Source: Streptomyces davaonensis JCM 4913 (GTDB taxonomy: Bacteria; Actinomycetota; Actinomycetes; Streptomycetales; Streptomycetaceae). Taken from it: 64,000 nucleotides of DNA. Made by a program: the position numbers and the translations under genes. Numbering within the stretch: position 1 is the first letter of the stretch; each line of letters opens with the position of its first letter. A model generated the notes under the pieces. That model worked only from the letters and a program-made list of their open reading frames with translations, had not been told where the DNA came from and ran no database searches. This document shows positions 24,759-33,604 of the stretch, piece by piece. Location: assembly GCF_000349325.1 (NCBI RefSeq), contig NC_020504.1, positions 7,668,326 to 7,732,325 on the forward strand, read 5' to 3'.

Positions 24759-26165
24759 ATGCTGACCATCCTCGGCTTCGCCATGATCGCGACCTTCCTG
24801 GTCCTGATCATGATGAAGAAGATGTCGCCGATCGCGGCGCTCGTGCTGATCCCGGCACTGTTCTGCGTCTTCGTCGGGAAGGGCGCCCATCTCGGTGACT
24901 ACGTCATCGAAGGCGTCACCAGCCTCGCCCCCACCGCGGCGATGCTCATGTTCGCGATCGTCTACTTCGGTGTGATGATCGACGTCGGCCTCTTCGACCC
25001 GATCGTGCGCGGGATCCTGAAGTTCGCGAAGGCCGACCCGATGCGCATCGTCGTCGGTACGGCCGTCCTCGCGGCGATCGTCTCCCTCGACGGCGACGGC
25101 TCCACCACCTTCATGATCACGGTCTCGGCGATGTACCCGCTGTACAAGCGTCTGAAGATGAGCCTTGTCGTGATGACCGGTGTCGCCGCCATGGCCAACG
25201 GCGTGATGAACACGCTGCCTTGGGGCGGCCCCACCGCCCGCGCCGCCACCGCGCTGAAGCTCGACGCCAGCGACATCTTCGTCCCGATGATCCCGGCGCT
25301 CCTGGTCGGCCTGCTCTTCGTGTTCGTCCTCTCGTACGTGCTCGGCCTGCGCGAGCGCAAGCGGCTCGGCGTGCTCACGCTGGACGAGGTGCTGGAGCCC
25401 CAGGAGGCCGAGACGGTCCTGGTCGGCGCGGGCGGCTCCGGCTCCGGCGACGACAAGGTCTCCATGACCAAGTCGACCGGCGGCGCGGGCTCCGGCACCG
25501 ACGCCGAGGACACCGACGACGACTTCCGGGGCCTCGACCCGAACCGGGACACCCTGCGCCCCAGGCTGTACTGGTTCAACGCGCTGCTCACGGTCTCCCT
25601 GCTGACCGCCATGATCATGGAGTGGCTGCCGATCCCGGTGCTGTTCCTGCTCGGCGCCGCGCTCGCCCTCACCGTCAACTTCCCGCGCATCCCGGACCAG
25701 CGGGCTCGGCTCGCCGCCCACGCCGACAACGTCCTCAACGTCTCCGGCATGGTCTTCGCCGCCGCGGTCTTCACCGGCGTCCTCCAGGGCACCGGCATGG
25801 TCGACAGCATGGCCAAGTGGATGGTGGACGTCATCCCCGAGGGCATGGGCCCGCACATGGCCCTGGTCACCGGTCTGCTGAGCCTCCCGCTCACCTACTT
25901 CATGTCCAACGACGGCTTCTACTTCGGCGTCCTGCCGGTCCTCGCCGAAGCCGGTGCCGCGCACGGCGTCTCCCCGCTGGAGATGGCCCGCGCCTCGCTG
26001 GTCGGCCAGCCGCTGCACATGTCGAGCCCGCTCGTCCCCGCCGTCTACGTCCTGGTCGGCATGGCCAAGGTCGAGTTCGGCGACCACACGAAGTTCGTGG
26101 TCAAGTGGGCCGCCGCCACCTGCCTCGTGATCCTCGCGGCGGGCATTCTCTTCGGCATCATCTGA
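24759..26165 (+). CDS. CitMHS family citrate-metal transporter
   Basis: Integral membrane symporter of 468 residues, expected to import citrate complexed with a divalent metal. It begins MLTILGFAMIATFLVLIMMKK, the conserved start of the family, and has about twelve hydrophobic segments. Conserved blocks include APTAAMLMFAIVYFGVMIDVGLFDP, SLDGDGSTTFMITVSAMYP, NTLPWGGPTARAATAL and LTYFMSNDGFYFGVLPVL. The central cytoplasmic loop (about residues 215-265) is acidic and Gly/Ser-rich. No strong ribosome site precedes the ATG. A plausible promoter lies about 55 bp upstream. No CitAB-type two-component pair is in the window. Confidence 0.93.
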   Translation: MLTILGFAMIATFLVLIMMKKMSPIAALVLIPALFCVFVGKGAHLGDYVIEGVTSLAPTAAMLMFAIVYFGVMIDVGLFDPIVRGILKFAKADPMRIVVGTAVLAAIVSLDGDGSTTFMITVSAMYPLYKRLKMSLVVMTGVAAMANGVMNTLPWGGPTARAATALKLDASDIFVPMIPALLVGLLFVFVLSYVLGLRERKRLGVLTLDEVLEPQEAETVLVGAGGSGSGDDKVSMTKSTGGAGSGTDAEDTDDDFRGLDPNRDTLRPRLYWFNALLTVSLLTAMIMEWLPIPVLFLLGAALALTVNFPRIPDQRARLAAHADNVLNVSGMVFAAAVFTGVLQGTGMVDSMAKWMVDVIPEGMGPHMALVTGLLSLPLTYFMSNDGFYFGVLPVLAEAGAAHGVSPLEMARASLVGQPLHMSSPLVPAVYVLVGMAKVEFGDHTKFVVKWAAATCLVILAAGILFGII

Positions 26166-26189
26166 CCTGCTCCCAGGAGGATTTGAACC

Positions 26190-27434
26190 ATGGCGCCCGG
26201 TGGGAACCGCGGCTGGCTGCTCCGCCTCGTCGTCGCCTTCAGCTTCGCGCAGGGGGCGGTGTCGATGGCCCGGCCCGCCGTCTCCTACCGGGCCCTCGCG
26301 CTGGGCGCCGACGAGCGGGCGGTCGGCGTCATCGCCGGTGTCTACGCCCTGCTCCCGCTGTTCGCCGCGGTCCCCCTCGGCCGCCGTACCGACCAGGGCC
26401 GCTGCGCGCCCCTGCTGCCCGTCGGAGTGGTCCTGATCGCCGGCGGCTGCGCACTGAGCGGCCTCGCGAACTCCCTGTGGACGATGGCCCTGTGGAGCGG
26501 AGTGATGGGCCTTGGTCATCTCTCATTCGTCATCGGCGCCCAGTCCCTCGTCGCCCGCCAGTCCGCCCCGCACGAACAGGACCGCAACTTCGGCCACTTC
26601 ACCATCGGCGCCTCCCTCGGCCAGCTCATCGGCCCGGTCGCGGCGGGCGCGCTGATCGGCGGCCACGACATGGCGGGCACCAGCGCGATGGCCCTGCTGG
26701 GGGCGGGGGCGGGGGCGGCGGTCGCGTTCAGCTCACTGTGGCGCATCGAGGACCGTCGTACGACGCCCAAGTCCCGTACCGCACAAGGCGACCGCGTCCC
26801 CGTCCACCGCATCCTGCGCACCCGGGGCGTGCCCGCGGGCATGCTCATCAGCCTCTCCGTGCTGTCCGCGACCGACGTCCTCACCGCCTACCTCCCGGTG
26901 GTCGGCGAGCACCGGGGCATCGCGCCCTCGGTGATCGGTCTGCTGCTGAGCCTGCGCGCGGCGGCCACCATCGCGTGCCGGCTGGTGCTCACCCCGCTGC
27001 TGCGGCTGCTGAGCCGCACCGCCCTGCTGACCGTGACCTGCCTGCTGGCGGCCGTGCTGTGCGCCGGGGTGGCACTGCCGGTGCCGGTGTGGGCGCTGGC
27101 CGTCATGCTCGCCGCGCTCGGCTTCTGCCTCGGCGTCGGGCAGCCGCTGTCCATGACGACGGTCGTCCAAGCGGCCCCCGACGACGCCCGCTCCACCGCA
27201 CTCGCCCTGCGGCTGACCGGCAACCGCCTCGGCCAGGTCGCGGCGCCCGCAACGGCCGGCCTGGTCGCGGGCGTCGCGGGCGTGGCGGCGCCGTTCGTCA
27301 TGCTCGGGGTCCTGCTGCTGGCCTCCGCGGGCGTGGCCGTGCGGGCTCCGGGCCCGGCGAAGGACGGGGGCGCGGAGGGCGCGGTGGCACGGCGTCGGTC
27401 GCGGGCGGCCGTGGGCCGTAAGAGCGATGACTGA
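26190..27434 (+). CDS. Major facilitator superfamily transporter
   Basis: Membrane carrier of 414 residues with about twelve hydrophobic segments and a cytoplasmic central loop (SLWRIEDRRTTPKSRTAQGDRVPVHR). The loop after helix two carries a motif-A-like sequence (VPLGRRTDQGR). The protein ends in a basic tail (AVARRRSRAAVGRKSDD). ATG 26190 follows AGGAGG, and the gene lies 24 bp after the citrate transporter stop, so the two are probably co-transcribed. It could export or import a small molecule; the substrate is not recognisable. Confidence 0.88.
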   Translation: MAPGGNRGWLLRLVVAFSFAQGAVSMARPAVSYRALALGADERAVGVIAGVYALLPLFAAVPLGRRTDQGRCAPLLPVGVVLIAGGCALSGLANSLWTMALWSGVMGLGHLSFVIGAQSLVARQSAPHEQDRNFGHFTIGASLGQLIGPVAAGALIGGHDMAGTSAMALLGAGAGAAVAFSSLWRIEDRRTTPKSRTAQGDRVPVHRILRTRGVPAGMLISLSVLSATDVLTAYLPVVGEHRGIAPSVIGLLLSLRAAATIACRLVLTPLLRLLSRTALLTVTCLLAAVLCAGVALPVPVWALAVMLAALGFCLGVGQPLSMTTVVQAAPDDARSTALALRLTGNRLGQVAAPATAGLVAGVAGVAAPFVMLGVLLLASAGVAVRAPGPAKDGGAEGAVARRRSRAAVGRKSDD

Positions 27435-27482
27435 CGGACCGTAGGGCGCGGCTTCCCGGGTTCGTGAGCCGTATGTGACAAA

Positions 27483-27523
27483 GAGTCAGATGGAGTGCGA
27501 TTTGTACGACAATCATCTGACTC
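27483..27523. promoter_or_regulatory. Long inverted repeat upstream of the sortase locus
   Basis: GAGTCAGAT (27483-27491) and ATCTGACTC (27515-27523) form a perfect 9-bp inverted repeat with a 23-bp spacer, ending 11 bp before the ATG at 27535. It could be a split operator or an RNA hairpin covering the ribosome site region. Confidence 0.6.
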
Positions 27524-27534
27524 GGAGGCTCCGC

Positions 27535-28140
27535 ATGCCCACCACGTCGCTGCCACGCCGCGCCGGAGCGCGCACCGCCGCCCTCGCGGCCCTGACCCTC
27601 GCCGCCACGGCCGCCGGAGCGCCCGCCTTCGCACAGCCGGGCGGTGACAACGGGGACGTCAAGATCCACAAGGTGGGGACACCCTTCGACGACCAGCGCA
27701 ACCAGCCCAAGGTCTGTGACTTCTACCTCGCCGCGTTCAACTTCGACGCGGGTGAAAGGGTCACCTGGACGATCAAGACCCAGCCGCCGGTCCCGGGTGG
27801 ACCCCAACTGCCCAACTCCAAGTACCCCAACAACGTCGTCATCATCGAGTCGGACGGCATGGCTCAGACCATCCCGCTCGAACTGCCCGATGGGCAGTAC
27901 AAGCTCACCTGGAAGACCGACAAGGGTCACGGCGCGGGCAAGCACAAGGTGTTCAAGGTCGACTGCCCGATCTCGAAGCCGACGGCTCCTCCTGGGCCCA
28001 ACGGGGGGCCGCCCGCGGGTGGGGGCGGACTCGCGCGTGATGACGCCTTCGGGCCGGTGGCGGGTGCCGCGGCGGTTGGCCTCGCGGCCGTTACCGGGGT
28101 GGTGTGGTTCCGGGTTCGTCGGCGGGCGCATGGGGCGTAG
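27535..28140 (+). CDS. Secreted, membrane-anchored protein linked to class F sortase
   Basis: Protein of 201 residues. It has a signal peptide (RAGARTAALAALTLAATAAGAPAFA, cleavage near residue 33), then a compact extracytoplasmic domain with two cysteines (KVCDFYLAAFNFDAGERVTW and KVFKVDCPIS) that could form a disulfide. A Pro/Gly-rich spacer follows, and the C-terminal membrane helix (PVAGAAAVGLAAVTGVVWFRV) ends in a basic tail. That layout is like a sortase substrate, but no LPXTG or LAXTG pentapeptide is visible before the helix, so anchoring may be by the helix alone. It overlaps the sortase gene by 11 bp. GGAG lies upstream of the ATG. Confidence 0.8.
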   Translation: MPTTSLPRRAGARTAALAALTLAATAAGAPAFAQPGGDNGDVKIHKVGTPFDDQRNQPKVCDFYLAAFNFDAGERVTWTIKTQPPVPGGPQLPNSKYPNNVVIIESDGMAQTIPLELPDGQYKLTWKTDKGHGAGKHKVFKVDCPISKPTAPPGPNGGPPAGGGGLARDDAFGPVAGAAAVGLAAVTGVVWFRVRRRAHGA

Positions 28141-28981
28141 GGGGTCGTCAGGTAGTCGGTCGTCTGCTGCGCCGTCGTGGCCGGTCGCGCAGTCGGCCTC
28201 GCTCCGTCGGCGTCGGCCCTGGTATCGGACGCGTGCCTATCGGCTGGCGCGGACTGGGCTGGCCGTTCTGGCGTTGGTGACCGGCGGGCTCTGGTGGGGA
28301 CAGGACGAGGAGTCCGGCAGGGTGGTCGAGGCTGCCCTGCCGGACCCCCCGGCCGCCGCCGGGCCGACGTACGACGGCCGCCCTCGCGGGACGGATCCGC
28401 AAGGGCTCAGGGGGCGCCCGGAGCCCTTCGGGGCCGTCGGCCGGCCGACGGCCGGCGCCAAGCCCACCCCCAAGCCCGCCAGAAAAGCCGCCCCCCTCCC
28501 GCGCTCCCGCGCCACCCGCCTCGCCATCGACTTCCTGGACGTCGACGCCCCGGTCGTCGACCTCCGACTGGACCGTGAAGGCCGCCTCCCCGCACCCCCC
28601 GACGACGACCCCAACCTCGTCGGCTGGTACGCCGAGGGGCCCTCGCCCGGGGAGCCGGGCACCGCCGTCGCCGTGGGGCATCTGGACACGGACACCGGGT
28701 CCGCCGTCTTCGCGGGGCTCGGCGAGCTGGAGCGCGGGCGGCGGGTCGAGGTCCGGCGCCACGACGGACGTACCGCCGTATACGCCGTCGACGCGGTGAA
28801 GTCGTACGAGAAGGATCGGTTCCCCAACCGAGAGGTGTACGGGCCCCGGGGGCGCCCGGAGCTGCGGCTGATCACCTGTGGTGGAAAGTACGACCGCAGG
28901 TCCGGCTATTCGGGCAATGTGGTGGTCTTCGCCCACCTCATCGAGGTCCGCAAGGCCCGAACTCCCGGCGAACAACGCTGA
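28130..28981 (+). CDS. Class F sortase
   Basis: Cysteine transpeptidase of 283 residues, anchored by one N-terminal transmembrane segment (about TGLAVLALVTGGLWWG, residues 42-57). A Pro/Lys linker is followed by the sortase beta-barrel. The active site shows VAVGHLDTDTG (His), LRLITCGGKYD (Cys in the TLxTC-like motif) and the trailing arginine-containing GYSGNVVVFAHL region, typical of class F. The ATG at 28130 overlaps the end of the upstream gene by 11 bp and has a weak ribosome site, consistent with translational coupling. It probably acts at the cell surface; its substrate is not certain. Confidence 0.9.
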   Translation: MGRRGSSGSRSSAAPSWPVAQSASLRRRRPWYRTRAYRLARTGLAVLALVTGGLWWGQDEESGRVVEAALPDPPAAAGPTYDGRPRGTDPQGLRGRPEPFGAVGRPTAGAKPTPKPARKAAPLPRSRATRLAIDFLDVDAPVVDLRLDREGRLPAPPDDDPNLVGWYAEGPSPGEPGTAVAVGHLDTDTGSAVFAGLGELERGRRVEVRRHDGRTAVYAVDAVKSYEKDRFPNREVYGPRGRPELRLITCGGKYDRRSGYSGNVVVFAHLIEVRKARTPGEQR

Positions 28982-29156
28982 ATTCGGCCGTCCGCTTTCT
29001 CAATTGCTGGACGTCGGTGCCGGATCCCGCCCGTTCTCTTCCCCCGGCCGCCTACATTCCGTTAACTTCCGTGACCCACAGGCCCCGTACGACCCGCACG
29101 GGGTATCCAGCCGCGGAGCACCGAGGCCGCCGACGTAGCCCCCGGGGGCACCCCTC

Positions 29157-30506
29157 ATGACACGCGCCATCTCTCTGCACGACGTGAGCAAGAGCTACGC
29201 GAAGGGCGTTCGCGTGGTCGACCGGCTCTCGTTGGACATCGAGCCCGGCGAATTCCTCGTCCTGCTCGGCCCCTCGGGCTGCGGCAAGTCGACGGTGCTG
29301 AGAATGATCGCCGGACTTGAGGAGATCGACGAGGGCGAGCTGCGCCTCGACGGGGAGTGGGCCAACGATCTGCCCCCGTCCGGCCGGGACATGGCGATGG
29401 TCTTCCAGAACTTCGCCCTCTATCCGAGCATGACCAGCCGCGACAACATCGGCTTCCCGCTGCGCATCGAGACGCCCGGCGAGGACCCGCGCCCGCGCGT
29501 GGACGCCACCGCCCGAATGCTCGGCATCGAGGACCTGCTCGACCGGCTGCCCGCCCAGCTCTCCGGCGGTGAGCGTCAGCGCGTCGCCATGGGCCGGGCC
29601 ATCGCCCGCCACCCCTCCGCCTTCCTGATGGACGAGCCGCTGTCCAACCTCGACGCCAAGCTCCGCAACCACCTGCGCGCCGAGATCACCAAGCTCACCC
29701 GGGAGTTGGGCGTCACCACGGTCTACGTCACCCATGACCAGGCAGAGGCCATGTCGCTCGGCGACCGGGTCGCCGTGCTGCGCGGTGGGGTCCTCCAGCA
29801 GGTCGGCACCCCGCGCGAGGTCTACGCCCTGCCCCGCAATGTCTTCGTCGCCGCCTTCATCGGCACCCCGCGCATCAACCTGTTGCGCGGCCTCGTGCGC
29901 GCCCCGCTCGACGGGGCGATGACCATCAGCCTCGGCAAGCAGTATCTGCGGCTGCCCGAACCGCTCTCCCTGGACCATCAGTTGCTCCGGGTCCAGCAGG
30001 GCCGCGAGGTCATCGTGGGCCTGCGCTCGGAGGCCGTGCGGATCGCCAAACCGGCCTCCGCCCGGCCCGGCGAGGTGCTGATCACCGGTCTGGTCGAGCA
30101 TGTCGAGTTTCAGGGCCACGAGGTGCTCGTCCACTTCAACACCGGCTCCCGGCCCGCCGTCGTACCCGAGCTGGAGTCCCCGCGCCCGCTGCGCCGGGTC
30201 CGGCGGCGCAGACGGGAGGGCGGCACGGTCCTGGAGCGGATCCGCGAGCGGGCGGGCGCGCTGCGGGCGGGTCCTGTGGTGGTGCTGGAGGACCCGGCCG
30301 ACGCCGAACCCGAGCCGTCCGCGGAGATGGTCCCGCCGGAGGGGCGGCTGCCCGGCGACCTCATCGTGCGGACCACCCCCGACATCGACCTCCGGCAGGG
30401 GATGCAGGTGCCGCTCCTCGTCGACATCGGCCATCTGTTCGTCTTCGACCAGCACGGCGAACGGATCTGCCCGGCTCCGGCGCGGCTTCCCGATCTTGAG
30501 GAGTAG
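29157..30506 (+). CDS. MsiK/UgpC-like sugar ABC transporter ATPase with charged insertion
   Basis: ATPase of 449 residues for CUT1-type sugar importers. Motifs are Walker A LLGPSGCGKSTVLR, Q-loop MVFQNFALYPSMTSRDNIGFPL, signature LSGGERQRVAMGRAIARHPS and Walker B AFLMDEPLSNLDAKLR, followed by VYVTHDQAEAMSLGDRVAVL. The C-terminal OB-type regulatory domain is interrupted by about 60 residues of highly basic then acidic sequence (PLRRVRRRRREGG to EDPADAEPEPSAEMV), absent from standard MsiK. No permease or binding protein adjoins, so it may serve distant importers as MsiK does. It is preceded by a 175-bp intergenic region with no clear operator. Confidence 0.9.
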   Translation: MTRAISLHDVSKSYAKGVRVVDRLSLDIEPGEFLVLLGPSGCGKSTVLRMIAGLEEIDEGELRLDGEWANDLPPSGRDMAMVFQNFALYPSMTSRDNIGFPLRIETPGEDPRPRVDATARMLGIEDLLDRLPAQLSGGERQRVAMGRAIARHPSAFLMDEPLSNLDAKLRNHLRAEITKLTRELGVTTVYVTHDQAEAMSLGDRVAVLRGGVLQQVGTPREVYALPRNVFVAAFIGTPRINLLRGLVRAPLDGAMTISLGKQYLRLPEPLSLDHQLLRVQQGREVIVGLRSEAVRIAKPASARPGEVLITGLVEHVEFQGHEVLVHFNTGSRPAVVPELESPRPLRRVRRRRREGGTVLERIRERAGALRAGPVVVLEDPADAEPEPSAEMVPPEGRLPGDLIVRTTPDIDLRQGMQVPLLVDIGHLFVFDQHGERICPAPARLPDLEE

Positions 30507-30525
30507 GGCCCGTAAGTCATGGGGC

Positions 30526-30993
30526 ATGAAACTCCCCATGACCCCCGGCCCGACCCGTGGCCGAGCCGTTCTGGTGACCGCCGGCCTCCTGCTCGCCGTG
30601 GCCGCGCCGACCGCGTACGCCACCCTCGACGACGGTGCGGCCGCCACCGTCCCGCAGCGCGGCGAGCCCTACATCGAGACCCAGCTCTTCTTCGGCACCG
30701 AACGCCCCGACGGGGGACCGGCCGTCACCGACGAACAGTTCATGACCTTCGTCGACGAGGAGGTCACCCCCGACTTCCCGGACGGCCTCACCGTGCAGAC
30801 CGGCCGCGGCCAGTGGCGCGACGCGAGCGGCACGATCGAGAAGGAGCGGTCCTACGAGCTGATCCTTCTGTACCCGGTCGCGCAGGCCGCTTCGAACGAC
30901 CGCAAGATCGAGGACATCCGCCGCGCCTACGAGAAGGAGTTCGCCCAGGAGTCGGTGGGGAGGGTGGACGACAGGGCGAGAGTCGACTTCTGA
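30526..30993 (+). CDS. DUF3574 secreted protein
   Basis: Protein of 155 residues with an N-terminal signal peptide (RGRAVLVTAGLLLAVAAPTAYA). The mature domain reads YIETQLFFGTERPDGGPAVTDEQFMTFVDEEVTPDFPDGLTV and ERSYELILLYPVAQAASNDRKIEDIRRAYEKEFAQESV. I recognise this as the DUF3574 family (small secreted or periplasmic proteins of unknown activity). The ATG follows 20 bp after the ABC ATPase stop, so it may share that transcript. No catalytic residues can be named. Confidence 0.8.
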   Translation: MKLPMTPGPTRGRAVLVTAGLLLAVAAPTAYATLDDGAAATVPQRGEPYIETQLFFGTERPDGGPAVTDEQFMTFVDEEVTPDFPDGLTVQTGRGQWRDASGTIEKERSYELILLYPVAQAASNDRKIEDIRRAYEKEFAQESVGRVDDRARVDF

Positions 30994-31049
30994 GCCCCTT
31001 CCGGGTGGTCGGGGTGAGCTGTGCCATGCGGGGACCACCTGGTGAACCA

Positions 31050-31068
31050 AAACTAACGGCGCTAGTTT
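31050..31068. promoter_or_regulatory. TetR-type operator upstream of aldehyde dehydrogenase operon
   Basis: AAACTAACGGCGCTAGTTT has perfect outer arms AAACTA/TAGTTT. It closely matches AAACTAGCAGTGCTAATTT at 36129-36147, which lies beside the TetR gene at 35461-36102. It sits 53 bp before the ATG of the aldehyde dehydrogenase. Confidence 0.7.
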
Positions 31069-31120
31069 AGGTCTGCGGTTGGATGACTCCCTAAGACGCA
31101 CATGGCCCGGAAGGACCCTG

Positions 31121-32506
31121 ATGAAGGCACACGACGGCTTCTATATCGACGGAGCCTGGCACCCCGCCGCCGACCGGCCCTCGATCGACGTAGTCAACCC
31201 GACCGACGAACAGGTCATCGCCCAAATCCCGGCCGGCACCGCCGAAGACGTCGACACCGCCGTACGCGCCGCGCGCACCGCCCTCGGCGGGTGGGCCGCA
31301 ACCCCACCGGCCGAGCGCGCCGCCCGCCTCACCGCCCTGCACAACGTCCTCGCCGCCCGCAAGGACGAGATCGCCGAGACGGTCACCGCGGAACTCGGCT
31401 CGCCCCTCGCCTTCTCGCAGGCGGTCCACGCCTCCGTGCCGATCGCGGTCGCCGCCTCCTACGCCGAGCTCGCCGCGACGTACGCCTTCGAGGAGAAGGT
31501 GGGCAACTCCACCGTCCTGCACGAGCCGATCGGCGTCGTCGGCGCGATCACCCCCTGGAACTACCCGCTGCACCAGATCGTCGCCAAGGTCGGCCCCGCG
31601 CTCGCGGCAGGCTGCACGATCGTCCTGAAGCCCGCCGAGGACACCCCGCTGACCGCCCAGCTCTTCGCCGAGGCGGTGCACGAGGCCGGGATCCCGGCGG
31701 GCGTCTTCAACCTGGTCACCGGCCTCGGCCGGATCGCGGGCCAGGCCCTCGTCGAGCACCCGGGCGTCGACCTGGTCTCCTTCACCGGCTCCACCGCCGT
31801 CGGCAGGCAGATCGCCGCCGTGGCCGGCGCCGCCGTCAAGAAGGTCGCCCTGGAACTCGGCGGCAAGTCCGCCAACGTGATCCTCCCGAGCGCCGACCTC
31901 GCCAAGGCGGTCAACGTCGGCGTCGCCAACGTCATGTCCAACTCCGGCCAGACGTGCAGTGCCTGGACCCGCATGCTCGTGCACACCTCCCAGTACGACG
32001 AGGCCGTCGCCCTCGCCGAGGCCGCCGCCGCGAAGTACGGCGAGCGCATCGGCCCGGTGGTCAACGCCCGGCAGCGGGAGCGGGTGCGCGGCTACATCGA
32101 CAAGGGCGTCGCCGAGGGCGCCCGCCTGGTCGCGGGCGGCACCGAATCCGCGCGCGAGCAGGGCTACTTCGTCAGCCCGACGGTCTTCGCAGACGTCACC
32201 CCCGAGATGACGATCGCGCAGGAGGAGATCTTCGGACCGGTCCTGTCGATCCTCCGGTACGAGGATGAGGACGACGCCCTGCGCATCGCCAACGGCACCG
32301 TCTACGGCCTCGCCGGCGCCGTCTGGGGCACCGAGCCCGAGGCGGTCGCCTTCGCGCGCCGCATGGAGACCGGCCAGGTCGACATCAACGGCGGCCGCTT
32401 CAACCCCCTCGCCCCCTTCGGCGGCTACAAGCAGTCCGGCGTCGGCCGGGAACTCGGCGCGCACGGGCTCGCCGAGTACCTCCAGACCAAGTCCCTCCAG
32501 TTCTAG
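31121..32506 (+). CDS. NAD(P)-dependent aldehyde dehydrogenase
   Basis: Oxidises an aldehyde to the carboxylate; cytoplasmic, 461 residues. Conserved motifs are the nucleotide-site TPWNYPLHQI, the general-base region ELGGKSANVIL, and the catalytic cysteine in SNSGQTCSAW. The C-terminal EEIFGPVLSI and PFGGYKQSGVGRELG blocks are present. ATG 31121 has AAGGA ten bases upstream. It is followed 15 bp later by an alcohol dehydrogenase gene, so the pair would convert an alcohol to an acid through an aldehyde. The upstream operator ties it to the TetR/acyl-CoA dehydrogenase locus 5 kb away. Confidence 0.94.
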   Translation: MKAHDGFYIDGAWHPAADRPSIDVVNPTDEQVIAQIPAGTAEDVDTAVRAARTALGGWAATPPAERAARLTALHNVLAARKDEIAETVTAELGSPLAFSQAVHASVPIAVAASYAELAATYAFEEKVGNSTVLHEPIGVVGAITPWNYPLHQIVAKVGPALAAGCTIVLKPAEDTPLTAQLFAEAVHEAGIPAGVFNLVTGLGRIAGQALVEHPGVDLVSFTGSTAVGRQIAAVAGAAVKKVALELGGKSANVILPSADLAKAVNVGVANVMSNSGQTCSAWTRMLVHTSQYDEAVALAEAAAAKYGERIGPVVNARQRERVRGYIDKGVAEGARLVAGGTESAREQGYFVSPTVFADVTPEMTIAQEEIFGPVLSILRYEDEDDALRIANGTVYGLAGAVWGTEPEAVAFARRMETGQVDINGGRFNPLAPFGGYKQSGVGRELGAHGLAEYLQTKSLQF

Positions 32507-32521
32507 AGGAGTTCACCACCC

Positions 32522-33604
32522 ATGGTTCGCGCCGCTGTCCTGCCCGCCGTGGGCGCTCCGCTGGAGATCGCCGAGATCGACCTCCCGGACCCCGGCCCCG
32601 GCCAGGTCCGGGTCCGGCTCGCCGCCGCGGGCGTCTGCCACTCCGACCTGTCCCTGTCCAACGGCACCATGCGGGTGCCTGTCCCCGCGGTCCTCGGCCA
32701 CGAGGGTGCGGGCACGGTGACCGCGGTCGGCGAGGGCGTCACCCACATCGCCCCCGGCGCCGAGGTCGTCCTCAACTGGGCCCCGTCCTGCGGCAGTTGC
32801 CCCGCCTGCGCGCTCGGCGAGGTGTGGCTGTGCGCCAACGCCATGAACGGCGCCGCAGACGTCTACGCCCACCGCGCCTCCGACGGCACCGACCTCCACC
32901 CCGGCCTGAACGTCGCCGCGTTCGCCGAGGAGACGGTCGTCTCCGCGTCCTGTGTCCTGCCCGCCCCCGACGGCGTCCCGCTCACCGAGGCGGCCCTGCT
33001 GGGCTGCGCCGTCCTCACCGGCTACGGCGCCGTCCATCACTCGGCACAGGTCCGCGAGGGCGAGACGGTCGCCGTCTATGGCGTCGGCGGAGTGGGCCTG
33101 GCCGCGCTCCAGTCGGCCCGGATCGCCGGCGCCTCGCGGATCGTCGCGGTGGACGTCTCCCCGGCGAAGGAGGAGCTGGCCCGCGCGGCCGGTGCCACCG
33201 ACTATGTGATCGCCTCGGAGAACACGGCCCGCGAGATCCGCGCACTCACCGGCAAGCAGGGCGTGGACGTGGCCATCGAGTGCGTGGGCCGCGCCACCAC
33301 CATCCGTACGGCCTGGGACTCCACCCGTCGCGGCGGTCGTACGACGGTCGTCGGTATCGGCGGCAAGGACCAGCAGGTCACCTTCAACGCCCTGGAGATC
33401 TTCCACTGGGGCCGCACCCTGTCCGGCTGCGTCTACGGCAACACCGACCCCGCGCGCGACGTCCCGATCCTCGCGGAACACGTCCGCGCGGGCCGCTTGG
33501 ACCTGGCGATGCTGGTGACGGAACGGATCGGCCTTGAGGGCATCCCGGCGGCGTTCGAGAACATGCTGGCGGGCAAGGGCGGCCGGGCGCTGGTGACGTT
33601 CTAG
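32522..33604 (+). CDS. Zinc-dependent MDR alcohol dehydrogenase
   Basis: Medium-chain dehydrogenase of 360 residues. The catalytic zinc ligands are in AGVCHSDLS and LGHEGAGTV. The structural zinc loop is CGSCPACALGEVWLC (four cysteines) and the Rossmann motif is VYGVGGVGLAAL. It looks like the class III/mycothiol- or NAD-dependent aryl/alkyl alcohol dehydrogenase branch. GAGG lies upstream of the ATG, and the gene is 15 bp downstream of the aldehyde dehydrogenase. Its TAG stop overlaps the TAG of the convergent EamA gene on the palindrome CTAG. Confidence 0.93.
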   Translation: MVRAAVLPAVGAPLEIAEIDLPDPGPGQVRVRLAAAGVCHSDLSLSNGTMRVPVPAVLGHEGAGTVTAVGEGVTHIAPGAEVVLNWAPSCGSCPACALGEVWLCANAMNGAADVYAHRASDGTDLHPGLNVAAFAEETVVSASCVLPAPDGVPLTEAALLGCAVLTGYGAVHHSAQVREGETVAVYGVGGVGLAALQSARIAGASRIVAVDVSPAKEELARAAGATDYVIASENTAREIRALTGKQGVDVAIECVGRATTIRTAWDSTRRGGRTTVVGIGGKDQQVTFNALEIFHWGRTLSGCVYGNTDPARDVPILAEHVRAGRLDLAMLVTERIGLEGIPAAFENMLAGKGGRALVTF

